Assembly: GCA_031289325.1 (NCBI GenBank)
Contig: JAITPS010000039.1
Coordinates: 1-12,347, forward strand
From: Candidatus Methanovirga meridionalis
Lineage (GTDB): Archaea > Methanobacteriota > Methanobacteria > Methanobacteriales > Methanobacteriaceae
Reading direction: 5' to 3'
DNA length: 12,347 nt
A program made the translations under genes and the position numbers. Below the pieces are notes generated by a model. The model did not search any database, was not told the origin of the DNA, and saw only the letters and a list, made by a program, of their open reading frames with translations. Of this stretch, positions 1 through 7,103 are shown one piece after another (the stretch's first letter is position 1; the number at the start of each line of letters is the position of its first letter).

Positions 1-3
1 TTT

Positions 4-40
4 TATTTACTTCCTTTTTTGAATATTTACTTCCTTTTTT
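4..40. repeat. 20-bp tandem repeat, 2 copies
   Basis: The string TATTTACTTCCTTTTTT occurs at 4-20 and again at 24-40, a period of 20 bases. It is noncoding. It directly precedes another 20-bp tandem array, and the left edge may continue outside the window. Confidence 0.8.
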
Positions 41-147
41 ATTTATATTAATTAAGATTTATTTATATTAATTAAAATTTATTTATATTAATTAAAATTT
101 AAAATTATAGATTTTTATATTAAAAAAATATTTGAAATTAAATATAG
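41..147 (-). repeat. Truncated fragment of the dispersed intergenic repeat
   Basis: Positions 41-100 are three 20-bp units of the form ATTTATATTAATTAARATTT. They lead into AAAATTATAGATTTTTATA (about 100-120) and TATTTGAAATTAAAT (about 130-143), which match the inner part of the repeat copy at 2107-2319 in the same orientation. The A-end terminus is missing and the fragment abuts the B end of the next copy at 149. Confidence 0.55.
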
Positions 148-148
148 T

Positions 149-390
149 GGTTTTGATAAAGTTCTTAATAAATAATTTTTTTTTTTAAGAATAAATATTA
201 TTAAAATATATTTATTTAAAATTATTTATATTAATCAAAATAAACTTATATCCTTTAAAATTATTTATATTAATCAAAATAAACTTATATCCTTTAAAAT
301 TATTTATATTAATCAAAATAAACTTATATCCTTTAAAATTATATGTCTTGATAAGATGATATTTAAAATTAAATAATTTTTTAATAAAAA
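149..390 (-). repeat. Dispersed intergenic repeat, copy 1
   Basis: It begins with the B end, TTTTGATAAAGTTCTTAATA (from 151; AAAGTTCTTAA at 158-168), followed by an 11-T run at 176-186. It ends near TTAATAAAAA (381-390) without the outer A terminus seen in other copies. It contains the 39-bp triplication at 221-337. It lies directly upstream of the ATPase gene, whose Shine-Dalgarno sequence begins 6 bp after its end, so it must overlap that gene's promoter or leader. Orientation is named relative to the A-to-B direction of the 4785-5100 copy. Confidence 0.75.
221..337. repeat. 39-bp tandem repeat, 3 copies
   Basis: Three essentially identical 39-bp units start at 221, 260 and 299, each beginning ATTATTTATATTAATC and ending near TATATCCTTT. 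A fourth unit breaks down after 338. The single-copy equivalent sits inside the related repeat at about 2190-2235, so this is a local expansion of one module of the dispersed element. Confidence 0.9.
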
Positions 391-412
391 TGTGTGGAGG
401 ACTGTTTAAGTC

Positions 413-2071
413 ATGAAAGAGAGTGAAAAATGCTATGGGTCTTCAAAATCTGCTGATTTTAAAAAAATAATGTTGGGTAAACAAACATTTGAATTTTTAA
501 TTGATAATAACTTTCTTTATGTTGATAAAACAGAAGATATTTATAATCTTATTAACAATGAAAGCACGGTTTTTTTATCCCGTCCAAGAAGATTTGGTAA
601 GTCTTTATTACTTAGTACTTTAAAAAATATTTTCATGGGAAATAAAGAATTATTTGAGGGTCTTTACATTTATGATTATTGGGATTGGAATAAATCATAT
701 TCTGTGTTACATTTAGATATGAGTCAAGTTTCAAATGAAACTAATGAATTATTAGAATTAACACTTTCAGATTACATTAATGAATTTGCTAAAGATTATG
801 GTATTGAATTAAATGAAAACTTACCTGTGGATTTTAATTTTCATGTTTTAATTGAGGATTTATCTAATAAAACTGGTAAGAAAGTTATTGTTTTAGTTGA
901 TGAATATGATGCTCCAATACTTGATAACATAAATAATCAAACTTTGGCTGATGCTAACCGTAAAACACTTCAAAGCTTTTATCAAGCTTTAAAAACATCA
1001 GATAAATATATTAATTTTGTTTTTATAACTGGTATTAGTAAGTTCATGCACAATTCAATTTTATCTAAGTTAAACAGTCTAACGGATATTACTTTATCTA
1101 ATGAATATTCTACAATTTGTGGTATAACACCTGATGAGTTAAATGATTATTGTTTCTATTATATTCAGTCTTTAGCTGATAAAGAGAATATTAGTCATGA
1201 AAATGCTTTAGCTATGATTAATCATTGGTATGATGGTTACAGCTTTGATGGTGAGCATAAGGTTCTTAATCCATTTTCCACTTTATCAGCATTGAAAAAT
1301 GGGAAATTTTCTCAATATTGGGTTTATACAGGAACACCACATTTTTTAGTTGATATTCAAAAGAATAGAGAGAAAAATATTGGTTTTGAATATATGATTA
1401 TGAGTGAAAAGGATTTAAATAAGATTGGTTCTATCAACATTGATGATTTACCCCTACTTTTTCAAGGTGGTTATTTAACCATTGATAGTAAATTTAAAAA
1501 TGAATTGAATGAAACTGAATACTCTCTTAGGATTCCGAATTTTGAGGTTGAGCAAGCTTATAAAAGTAATTTAACTGATATTTATTTAAAAAAGGTGGAT
1601 AAGGATTTTAAGGTTATTCAAGATGATATGTGGGCATGGATTAGAAATGGTGATTGTGACATCTTAGCTAAAAAATTAAGAATAAAATTTTCAAGACTAC
1701 CTTTAACTCTCAGATTAAGTAAAAAAAACAAAGAAAAATGGAAACTATACTCAGCTATTTTTTTAACTTGGTTGGATACAATGGGCATGAGAATAGATGG
1801 AGAAAAAAGTATAGGGCATGGAATAATCGACACCATCATTGAGGAAAACGACGACCACATAGCTGTTGTGGAGATTAAATACAGTGAAGACCCAAACAAA
1901 TCTTTAGATTCATTAATTAATGAAAGCTTTAAACAAATCCATGAAAAAGAATATTATCTACCTTATGAAGACAGTGATATTACTCTAATTGCATTAGCCT
2001 TTAAGGATAGAGAAATTAAAAATGGAATAATAACCGATGTAAAATGTAAAATAGAAAAATGGAATTATTAA
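413..2071 (+). CDS. AAA-ATPase-like / DUF1703 protein with C-terminal PD-(D/E)XK nuclease domain
   Basis: Predicted cytoplasmic 552-aa protein of the AAA-ATPase_like (DUF1703) family. The usual family N-terminus is visible: FLYVDKT at 34-40, then the Walker A variant SRPRRFGKS (56-64) and LLLSTL (65-70). Walker B is IVLVDEYDAP (159-168), followed by FITGISKF (204-211) and WYDGY (272-276). The C-terminal part matches the PD-(D/E)XK nuclease domain that accompanies this ATPase: GHGIIDTII with D473, then VVEIK with E487 and K489, and QIHEKEY at 508-514. It is therefore complete, with intact nucleotide-binding and nuclease residues. The start is ATG with GGAGG at 396-400, a slightly long spacing of 12 bases. 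The family is multi-copy in many gut archaea and bacteria, but its biological role is unsettled; defence, selfish or DNA-processing roles are inference. It lies between same-orientation repeat copies and converges on recQ. Confidence 0.9.
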   Translation: MKESEKCYGSSKSADFKKIMLGKQTFEFLIDNNFLYVDKTEDIYNLINNESTVFLSRPRRFGKSLLLSTLKNIFMGNKELFEGLYIYDYWDWNKSYSVLHLDMSQVSNETNELLELTLSDYINEFAKDYGIELNENLPVDFNFHVLIEDLSNKTGKKVIVLVDEYDAPILDNINNQTLADANRKTLQSFYQALKTSDKYINFVFITGISKFMHNSILSKLNSLTDITLSNEYSTICGITPDELNDYCFYYIQSLADKENISHENALAMINHWYDGYSFDGEHKVLNPFSTLSALKNGKFSQYWVYTGTPHFLVDIQKNREKNIGFEYMIMSEKDLNKIGSINIDDLPLLFQGGYLTIDSKFKNELNETEYSLRIPNFEVEQAYKSNLTDIYLKKVDKDFKVIQDDMWAWIRNGDCDILAKKLRIKFSRLPLTLRLSKKNKEKWKLYSAIFLTWLDTMGMRIDGEKSIGHGIIDTIIEENDDHIAVVEIKYSEDPNKSLDSLINESFKQIHEKEYYLPYEDSDITLIALAFKDREIKNGIITDVKCKIEKWNY

Positions 2072-2106
2072 ATTCTTTATAAACCATATTTCTAAATATA
2101 ATTATA

Positions 2107-2319
2107 GTAATTTTGATAAAGTTCTTAATAAATAACACTTCTTAATAAATAACTTTTTTAAAAATAATTATTATTAAAAAGTATTAATTTAAAATTGTTT
2201 ATATTAATCAAAATAAATCTATATTATTTAAAATTTAAAATTATAGATTTTTATAAATTGATATTTAAAATTAAATAATTTAATAAAAAAATTTATCATT
2301 CAAAATTTAAGAACTTTTC
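2107..2319 (-). repeat. Dispersed intergenic repeat, copy 2 (best-preserved, both termini)
   Basis: It fills the gap between the two convergent genes. The B end is AAAGTTCTTAA at 2118-2128 and the A end is TTAAGAACTTT at 2307-2317: a perfect 11-bp terminal inverted repeat, with 200 bp from outer edge to outer edge. Flanking TTTTGAT and TTCC are also shared with other copies. TTCTTAATAAATAAC is duplicated at 2122-2136 and 2139-2153. A T6 run at 2154-2159 and an A7 run near 2284-2290 give U-tracts on both strands, so it may also act as a bidirectional transcription terminator; that is inference. It ends 10 bp before the recQ stop codon. Confidence 0.8.
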
Positions 2320-2328
2320 CAATAGATA

Positions 2329-4722
2329 TCATTGATAATTTTCAATGGCTTCAATAAATGTATTTGCATATTTTTTTAGTTTAACTTCACCCACACCAGA
2401 AATTGCTAAAAATTCTGATTTAGAAGTTGGTAAATGTTTGCACATTTCTCTTAACGATGAATCATGAAAAATCATGAATGCAGGTATTCCTTCATCTTTA
2501 GAAATTTTTATTCTTATTTCTTTTAATTTTTTAAATAAATTGGAATCAATCTTTATATCTTCAGATTTGTTTAGTTCTTTGATAGAATTATTTAATTTTC
2601 CTTTTTTTACATCCGAATTATTATTTTTATAATTATTCTCATTATATTTAAGGTTATATTCAAGGCTGTTATTGTTACTATTTTTATTAGTATTATTCAC
2701 ATTACTCCAGTTATTTATTGCATTTATAAAAATTTCACCATATTTTTCTAGTTTAACTTTACCTACACCTGAAACTTTTAGAAACTCATTTTTTGTATTT
2801 GGTAATCTTTTACACATATCGTTTAATGTGGAATCGTGAAAAATCATAAATGGAGGGATACCTTCATTTTTTGCAATGTTTAGTCTTACTTTTCTTAAAT
2901 TTTCAAATAAATCATTGCTATTATTATTTATTTTATTAATAGAATCATTATTTATTTTAGATGTTTTATCTTTTTTAATTGATTTATCTCTTTTAGATTT
3001 TGCATATTTGGATGTATTCATTTTTGACTTATTTTTAGTTATATTCATTTTTGATATATTATTAGATTTAGCTTTTTTTGATTTAGTAAAGCTATTGAGT
3101 TCATCTTCAAAATGTGGTTTTGTTTCATCAGTATATTTTTTTTCATTCAGGATGTTAGTATCCGCAGTGGCGATTTTCATTTTTAATTGTGTTTCATTAT
3201 CAAAAATATTATTAAAATCTTTCCATAATTTAATTACAGGATATTTATTTCCTGAAATTCTTAAATATTTTTTATCAATTAAAAAATCAATTATTAATCC
3301 TATTTCTTCTTTAGATTTATTGTTTAATTGATTATAAGATGGAAGTTGGTCAAATGAGAAATCCCTTATTTTTTTTGTCTTACTTCCTTTTAAAATATCA
3401 ATTATCATGGTTTTTCCAAAGTTTCTATTTTTTTTATTAAGAGATTTTAGTGTTGAAACTATTTGAATAGCTTCATTTTTAACATCAATCTCTTCAAAGT
3501 CACCATTACAATTGTAACAATTTCCACAATAATCATCAAAGGAATCTCCAAAATAATTTAATATATACTGCCTATAACACTCTTTTGTTGTACAATATCC
3601 TTGAATTTTGTTTAACAATTTATAATTTTGATTAATTTTATTTATTTTAAGTTTAGAATCTTTATAATTTTCTCTTTCAATTGTTTTTTCTATAAGAAAC
3701 TTGTTTATTATTATATCTTGATATGAATAAAGTAAAATACATCTTGCTGGGGAACCATCTCTTCCAGCTCTACCTGCTTCTTGATAGTAATGTTCCAAAT
3801 TTTTTGGCATGTTGTAATGGATAACAAAATTTACATTAGATTTATCTATACCCATTCCAAAAGCATTGGTGGCAACCATTACAGGTTTTTCATCTAAAAT
3901 AAATTTTTCTTGATTTTTATTACGTTCACTGTCACTTAAACCAGCATGATAACGAGTTGCATTATATCCTTTATCAATCAATTTAGTAGTGACCTCTTCC
4001 ACTGTTTTACGAGTAGTACAATAAATAATACCAGAATTTCCTTCTTCTAAAGCTAATATTTTAAGTACTTCTGGAAATTTGTCCTTTTTCTTTCGAACCT
4101 CAAAGTACAAATTTTTCCTATCATAGCCAGTACTAACTATATTTGGATTTGTAAGACCAATTTGATTAACAATATCTTTTCTAACATTTTTTGTTGCTGT
4201 TGCTGTAAAAGCAGCTATAACTGGGTCACCGTTAATTTTAGATATAAATTCTTGAATTTTAAGATAAGAAGGTCGAAAATCATGACCCCACTGTGAAACA
4301 CAATGTGCTTCATCAATAGCAACCATACTAACAGACTTATGAGAAATAGTCTCTAAAAAATCATCAGACTCCAATCTTTCAGGAGCAACATAGATAATTT
4401 TGTACTTTCCACTTAAAATTCCATCAATAACAGATTCATATTCATCATAAGAAAGGGAAGAATTGATATAAGCGGAAGCAATACTATTTATTTTAAGAAT
4501 GTTAACTTGATCTTTCATTAAAGAAATGAGTGGAGAAATAATAATAGTAAGTCCATCAAAAATAATTCCAGGAAGTTGATAACAAATGGATTTACCAGAA
4601 CCAGTAGGCATCACACCTAAAACATCTCTACCAGATAAAATAGAATTAAGCAACTCTTCCTGACCTAAAAGAAAATTATCGTAACCAAAATATCTCTTTA
4701 AAAGCTGTTTAATTTCCGTCAT
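2329..4722 (-). CDS. recQ: RecQ-family ATP-dependent DNA helicase with two HRDC domains
   Basis: 3'-to-5' superfamily 2 DNA helicase for recombination and repair, 797 aa. The Q motif includes Q21; Walker A is MPTGSGKS (38-45); DEAH is at 137-140 with the RecQ aromatic loop CVSQWGHDFRP behind it; motif III is FTATAT (172-177); motifs V-VI are NAFGMGIDKSNV and YYQEAGRAGRDG (about 286-323). A zinc site has the spacing C382-x16-C399-x2-C402-x2-C405. A winged-helix RQC region lies at about 415-500. After a Lys/Asn/Ser-rich linker (about 540-603) come HRDC 1 (about 604-670), an Asn-rich linker, and HRDC 2 (about 729-795); both HRDCs share GIPxFMIFHDS and SGVGxVKL. E. coli-type RecQ is about 610 aa with one HRDC, so the extra length is the second HRDC plus linkers. 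The start ATG has TGAGG just upstream (complement CCTC at 4727-4730). Confidence 0.95.
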   Translation of the reverse strand: MTEIKQLLKRYFGYDNFLLGQEELLNSILSGRDVLGVMPTGSGKSICYQLPGIIFDGLTIIISPLISLMKDQVNILKINSIASAYINSSLSYDEYESVIDGILSGKYKIIYVAPERLESDDFLETISHKSVSMVAIDEAHCVSQWGHDFRPSYLKIQEFISKINGDPVIAAFTATATKNVRKDIVNQIGLTNPNIVSTGYDRKNLYFEVRKKKDKFPEVLKILALEEGNSGIIYCTTRKTVEEVTTKLIDKGYNATRYHAGLSDSERNKNQEKFILDEKPVMVATNAFGMGIDKSNVNFVIHYNMPKNLEHYYQEAGRAGRDGSPARCILLYSYQDIIINKFLIEKTIERENYKDSKLKINKINQNYKLLNKIQGYCTTKECYRQYILNYFGDSFDDYCGNCYNCNGDFEEIDVKNEAIQIVSTLKSLNKKNRNFGKTMIIDILKGSKTKKIRDFSFDQLPSYNQLNNKSKEEIGLIIDFLIDKKYLRISGNKYPVIKLWKDFNNIFDNETQLKMKIATADTNILNEKKYTDETKPHFEDELNSFTKSKKAKSNNISKMNITKNKSKMNTSKYAKSKRDKSIKKDKTSKINNDSINKINNNSNDLFENLRKVRLNIAKNEGIPPFMIFHDSTLNDMCKRLPNTKNEFLKVSGVGKVKLEKYGEIFINAINNWSNVNNTNKNSNNNSLEYNLKYNENNYKNNNSDVKKGKLNNSIKELNKSEDIKIDSNLFKKLKEIRIKISKDEGIPAFMIFHDSSLREMCKHLPTSKSEFLAISGVGEVKLKKYANTFIEAIENYQ

Positions 4723-4784
4723 AATTCCTCAGATGTAATTATATAATTTACAGTGTTTTGTATGATTAACTTATTGTATTATCC

Positions 4785-4840
4785 TTATGTAAAAGCTCTT
4801 ATGTAAAAGCTCTTATGTAAAAGTTCTTATGTAAAAGTTC
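4785..4840. repeat. 14-bp tandem repeat, 4 copies
   Basis: Units TTATGTAAAAGYTC start at 4785, 4799, 4813 and 4827. The last runs into TTAAATTTTAAA, so each unit is an amplified version of the dispersed element's A terminus (AAAGTTCTTA). It lies 62-118 bp upstream of the recQ start codon and could overlap its promoter. Confidence 0.9.
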
Positions 4841-5100
4841 TTAAATTTTAAAATAACAATTTTTTTATTAAGTCATTTAATTTTAAATATCACTTTATAA
4901 AAATCTACAATTTTAAGTTTTAAATAATATAAATATATTTTGATTAATATAAATAATTTTAAATTAACATATTTTAATAATATTTAATAATATTTATTTT
5001 TAAAAAAATCATTTATTAAAAACTTTATTAAAATCATTTAAAACTTTATTAAAATCATTAAAAACTTTATTAGAACCATTAAACAATTTATTAAAATCAA
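4785..5100 (+). repeat. Dispersed intergenic repeat, copy 3 (expanded at both ends)
   Basis: Core from AAAGTTCTTAA (4834-4844) to TTAAAAACTTT (5016-5026, one mismatch in the inverted terminus). Its reverse complement aligns along its whole length with the copy at 2107-2319. The A side is expanded into four 14-bp units (4785-4840). The B side is expanded into about four degenerate units of 20-21 bp, AAAACTTTATTAAAATCATT (5019-5100). It lies upstream of recQ with its A end facing the gene. Confidence 0.8.
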
Positions 5101-5339
5101 TATATTTATATCAAAAAATTTTTTAATTAAAAGAAAATGATTTTACAGAACAATGTAGTACTTAAATTATCAATAAATATTTTTCAAACTGTTTATATTT
5201 TTCATTATTCTATTAAATATATTGTTATTATAATATATTATATTTATGTATACAATCAGAATAATAATTGATTTTTTCTATTTATATGTAAAATAGTAAG
5301 AGTATTTGAAAAATAATATTTAAATTTTTAAAATTAAAA
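5101..5339. other. Gene-free AT-rich stretch
   Basis: I see no ORF with a plausible start and ribosome-binding site here. TATA-like strings are present (for example TTATAATATATTATATTTATG at about 5225-5245, of which only short parts are informative), but base composition alone would produce these. No hairpin with a T run was found. Confidence 0.5.
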
Positions 5340-5519
5340 TTATTGAAATTAAAATTATTGAAATTAAAGTTATTGAAATTAAAGTTATTGAAATTAAAGT
5401 TATTGAAATTAAAGTTATTGAAATTAAAATTATTGAAATTAAAATTATTGAAATTAAAATTATTGAAATTAAAATTAATGAAATTAAAATTATTGAAATT
5501 AAAATTATTAAAATTATAG
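5340..5519. repeat. 15-bp minisatellite, about 12 copies
   Basis: Units of TTATTGAAATTAAAR start every 15 bases from 5340 to 5505. The central units carry G and the outer ones A at the last position; the unit at 5475 is TTAATG and the last (5505) is degenerate. One + frame stays open through the array as repeated (I/V)-I-E-I-K, but has no start codon, so it is treated as noncoding. Confidence 0.95.
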
Positions 5520-5523
5520 AATT

Positions 5524-5670
5524 ATGTTCGTCAATTATTTTTATCCAATTAAAGAATACCTATCCTTTTTATGGATGAGCTGTATCAAAGGATGCGAATT
5601 CAAATTAAATCCTATCAAAAAACAAACAAATCTAATAGGACAAACAATAGGTTTTAATAGATTTATTTGA
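5524..5670 (+). CDS. Possible 48-aa hypothetical ORF (weak)
   Basis: An ATG directly after the minisatellite opens a 48-codon frame ending TGA at 5668-5670 (starts MFVNYFYPIKEY, ends IGQTIGFNRFI). The base composition of 5524-5670 is noticeably less AT-biased than the flanking repeats, which hints at coding or formerly coding DNA. There is no Shine-Dalgarno sequence, no recognised domain and no clear membrane segment. It could be a decayed gene remnant or chance. It is convergent with mfnF, whose stop lies 42 bp further on. Confidence 0.22.
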   Translation: MFVNYFYPIKEYLSFLWMSCIKGCEFKLNPIKKQTNLIGQTIGFNRFI

Positions 5671-5712
5671 AATTGGTTGTTAGTTAATGAACAATGAAAT
5701 TTACAGATACAC

Positions 5713-6741
5713 TTATTTTATTAAATGTTTATACATTAAAACTGATGTTCCTATTGCTGGTGCTACAACACATTCTTCCTTTGTGTAAAAATCATGCATT
5801 GAAATATATTCAAGATTTAAAAGTTTAATAGCTTCTTTTCCTAATATTTCCCCACCTAAGCCTGTAGTAACAACTTTATTAATATTTTCTCTTTTTGAAA
5901 CTTTATTTAATCTTTTAGCAATTTGTTCAACTTGTTTTTTATATGCAAATTTGGAAATAGCTATTACATCATCAACAGATAAAATATCCATATCAGCACA
6001 TAAAATTCTTGAAATTCTTATCATAGATTCCATTTTTGATTTTCCAGCACCATCCGATGTTGGGCAACTATAATCTTTGTCATTTATTTTATCTAAAACA
6101 TTGTAAATATCTGCTGTTGTTGCAAAAAGTTCTGATGCGACACTATACTCTTTATTATTTAATTCAATTTTTTTTAGAAAACTGGAAAGATTTGTTCGTA
6201 AGGTTCCTGTGTAGACTAATTCTCCAGTTGATAATCTTTCAAAATCTGATCTTCCTTCACAACATTCTTTACCATTTTTAATAGGTATTATATCTGTAGT
6301 TGTACTTCCAATATCTATGAAAATACAGTTTTTATCAATTTCAGAGATTATAGCTGAGGTAGCTATCCAATTAGCAGCAGCAATTTGAGAGGGATTCTTA
6401 AGAACTTCATCATAGGTTAAGAATTTATGGGTTCCAACAAAACCAATTGGAATATTAAATGTGTTTATAACTTTTTCTGAAATATCTAAAACCCCTTCTT
6501 CTTTTTTATTGTAAGCATCTACTAATTCACCAGTCATAGATATTCCTATTCCATCAATTTTATCTAAATCATCATTTTTATTAATTAAATTTAAAAGAAC
6601 ATCACTTAATCTCTGATTATCAGACCACATAGGCAAATATTCAAAGTCCACAGTAATGTTTTCAATTTCACCATTTTCACTGTAATCAATGATAGCTAAA
6701 TCAGTGTTCGCTCCTCCAATATCAAAACCAGCTATTTTCAT
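5713..6741 (-). CDS. mfnF: Methanofuran biosynthesis protein MfnF-like (hydantoinase/ASKHA fold)
   Basis: Matches the methanogen family annotated as H4MPT-linked C1-transfer protein, whose characterised member MfnF joins the furan-methanamine diphosphate to gamma-glutamyltyramine in methanofuran synthesis. Cytoplasmic, 342 aa from the chosen start. ASKHA nucleotide/phosphate-binding loops are visible: FDIGGANTD (6-14), IDIGSTTTD (142-150) and TTGLGGE (292-298), with SMTGELVD (68-75) and APAIG (327-331) typical of the family. The frame extends upstream to an ATG at 6786, but that has no ribosome-binding site and its extra 15 codons are read from the dispersed repeat. The ATG at 6741 has GTGAT 6 bases upstream and gives the family-typical N-terminus MKIAGFDIGG. 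It is separated from the DUF63 gene by a repeat, so it probably has its own promoter. Confidence 0.88.
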   Translation of the reverse strand: MKIAGFDIGGANTDLAIIDYSENGEIENITVDFEYLPMWSDNQRLSDVLLNLINKNDDLDKIDGIGISMTGELVDAYNKKEEGVLDISEKVINTFNIPIGFVGTHKFLTYDEVLKNPSQIAAANWIATSAIISEIDKNCIFIDIGSTTTDIIPIKNGKECCEGRSDFERLSTGELVYTGTLRTNLSSFLKKIELNNKEYSVASELFATTADIYNVLDKINDKDYSCPTSDGAGKSKMESMIRISRILCADMDILSVDDVIAISKFAYKKQVEQIAKRLNKVSKRENINKVVTTGLGGEILGKEAIKLLNLEYISMHDFYTKEECVVAPAIGTSVLMYKHLIK

Positions 6742-6768
6742 TAAAATCACTTTTAATAATCCATATTG

Positions 6769-6925
6769 TTTAATTTCAAATATCATTTTATAAAAATCTA
6801 TAATTTTAATTTTAATTAATATAAATATATTTTAATTAATATAAATAATTTTAAATCAATATTTTTTAATATTATTTAATTTTAAAAAGAATTATTTATT
6901 AAGAACTTTATCAAAACCAATATAA
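6769..6925 (+). repeat. Dispersed intergenic repeat, copy 4 (A end truncated)
   Basis: From TTTAATTTCAAATATCATTT to TTAAGAACTTT (6899-6909) and TCAAAACCAATATA. It matches the inner and B-end parts of the copy at 4785-5100 in the same orientation. The outer A terminus is absent: the repeat stops 28 bp upstream of the mfnF start codon. ATTAATATAAATATATTTTA is followed by a second ATTAATATAAAT, a small internal duplication. Confidence 0.75.
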
Positions 6926-7103
6926 TTTAAAATCTAAATGTTTTATTCTAATTATTCTTTAAAGAATAAGAAATTTAATTAAAAAAATTAAATTTAAAAG
7001 AGAGTTGAAAACAATGCTTTTTGCCAAAATTCAAGTTTTTTACTATACATCCTAATTATAGCATGATTTATGATGTTTTCAATAATATTATTATAAATTA
7101 ATT
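6926..7103. other. Intergenic region with palindromes, mfnF / DUF63
   Basis: No gene is seen. Features are an 18-bp perfect palindrome TTATTCTTTAAAGAATAA (6952-6969), a 10-bp stem with A5 loop (6971-6980 with 6986-6995), and an inverted repeat TTGAAAACA (7005-7013) / TGTTTTCAA (7074-7082). These lie just downstream of the DUF63 stop codon and upstream of mfnF. Confidence 0.6.
6952..6995 (-). terminator. Possible hairpin terminator or operator pair downstream of the DUF63 gene
   Basis: Two perfect palindromic elements are one base apart: 6952-6969 (18 bp, no loop) and a 10-bp stem AAATTTAATT/AATTAAATTT with A5 loop. On the minus strand the loop is a short T run. They lie about 110 bp past the DUF63 stop. 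Archaeal termination depends mostly on U-tracts rather than hairpins, so an operator role for mfnF is equally possible. Confidence 0.3.

Noticed and set aside
221..337. CRISPR-like array of 39-bp units
   Set aside because: The units are directly adjacent with no unique spacers, and no cas genes are present; the same applies to the 20-bp and 15-bp arrays.
1618..1899. 93-codon frame on the minus strand
   Set aside because: Antisense to the clear nuclease domain of the DUF1703 protein; no ribosome-binding site and Ser/Phe-rich shadow composition.
2876..3331. 151-codon frame on the plus strand
   Set aside because: Antisense to the Lys/Asn-rich linker and winged-helix region of recQ. Its Leu/Phe-rich, membrane-like sequence is the complement of that biased coding region.
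413..4722. DUF1703 protein plus RecQ as a two-gene defence system
   Set aside because: The genes are convergent and separated by a repeat copy, so they are not co-transcribed; nothing but proximity supports a joint system.
5324..5577. Plus-strand open frame through the 15-bp minisatellite encoding repeated IEIK
   Set aside because: It has no ATG, GTG or TTG start and no ribosome-binding site; the openness follows from the unit being a multiple of three.
5585..5625. tRNA-like string with GAATTCAAATTAAATCC
   Set aside because: No acceptor stem, D arm or anticodon arm can be formed around it; no tRNA or rRNA is seen anywhere in the window.
6036..6281. 81-codon frame on the plus strand
   Set aside because: Antisense to conserved mfnF motifs, without a ribosome-binding site.
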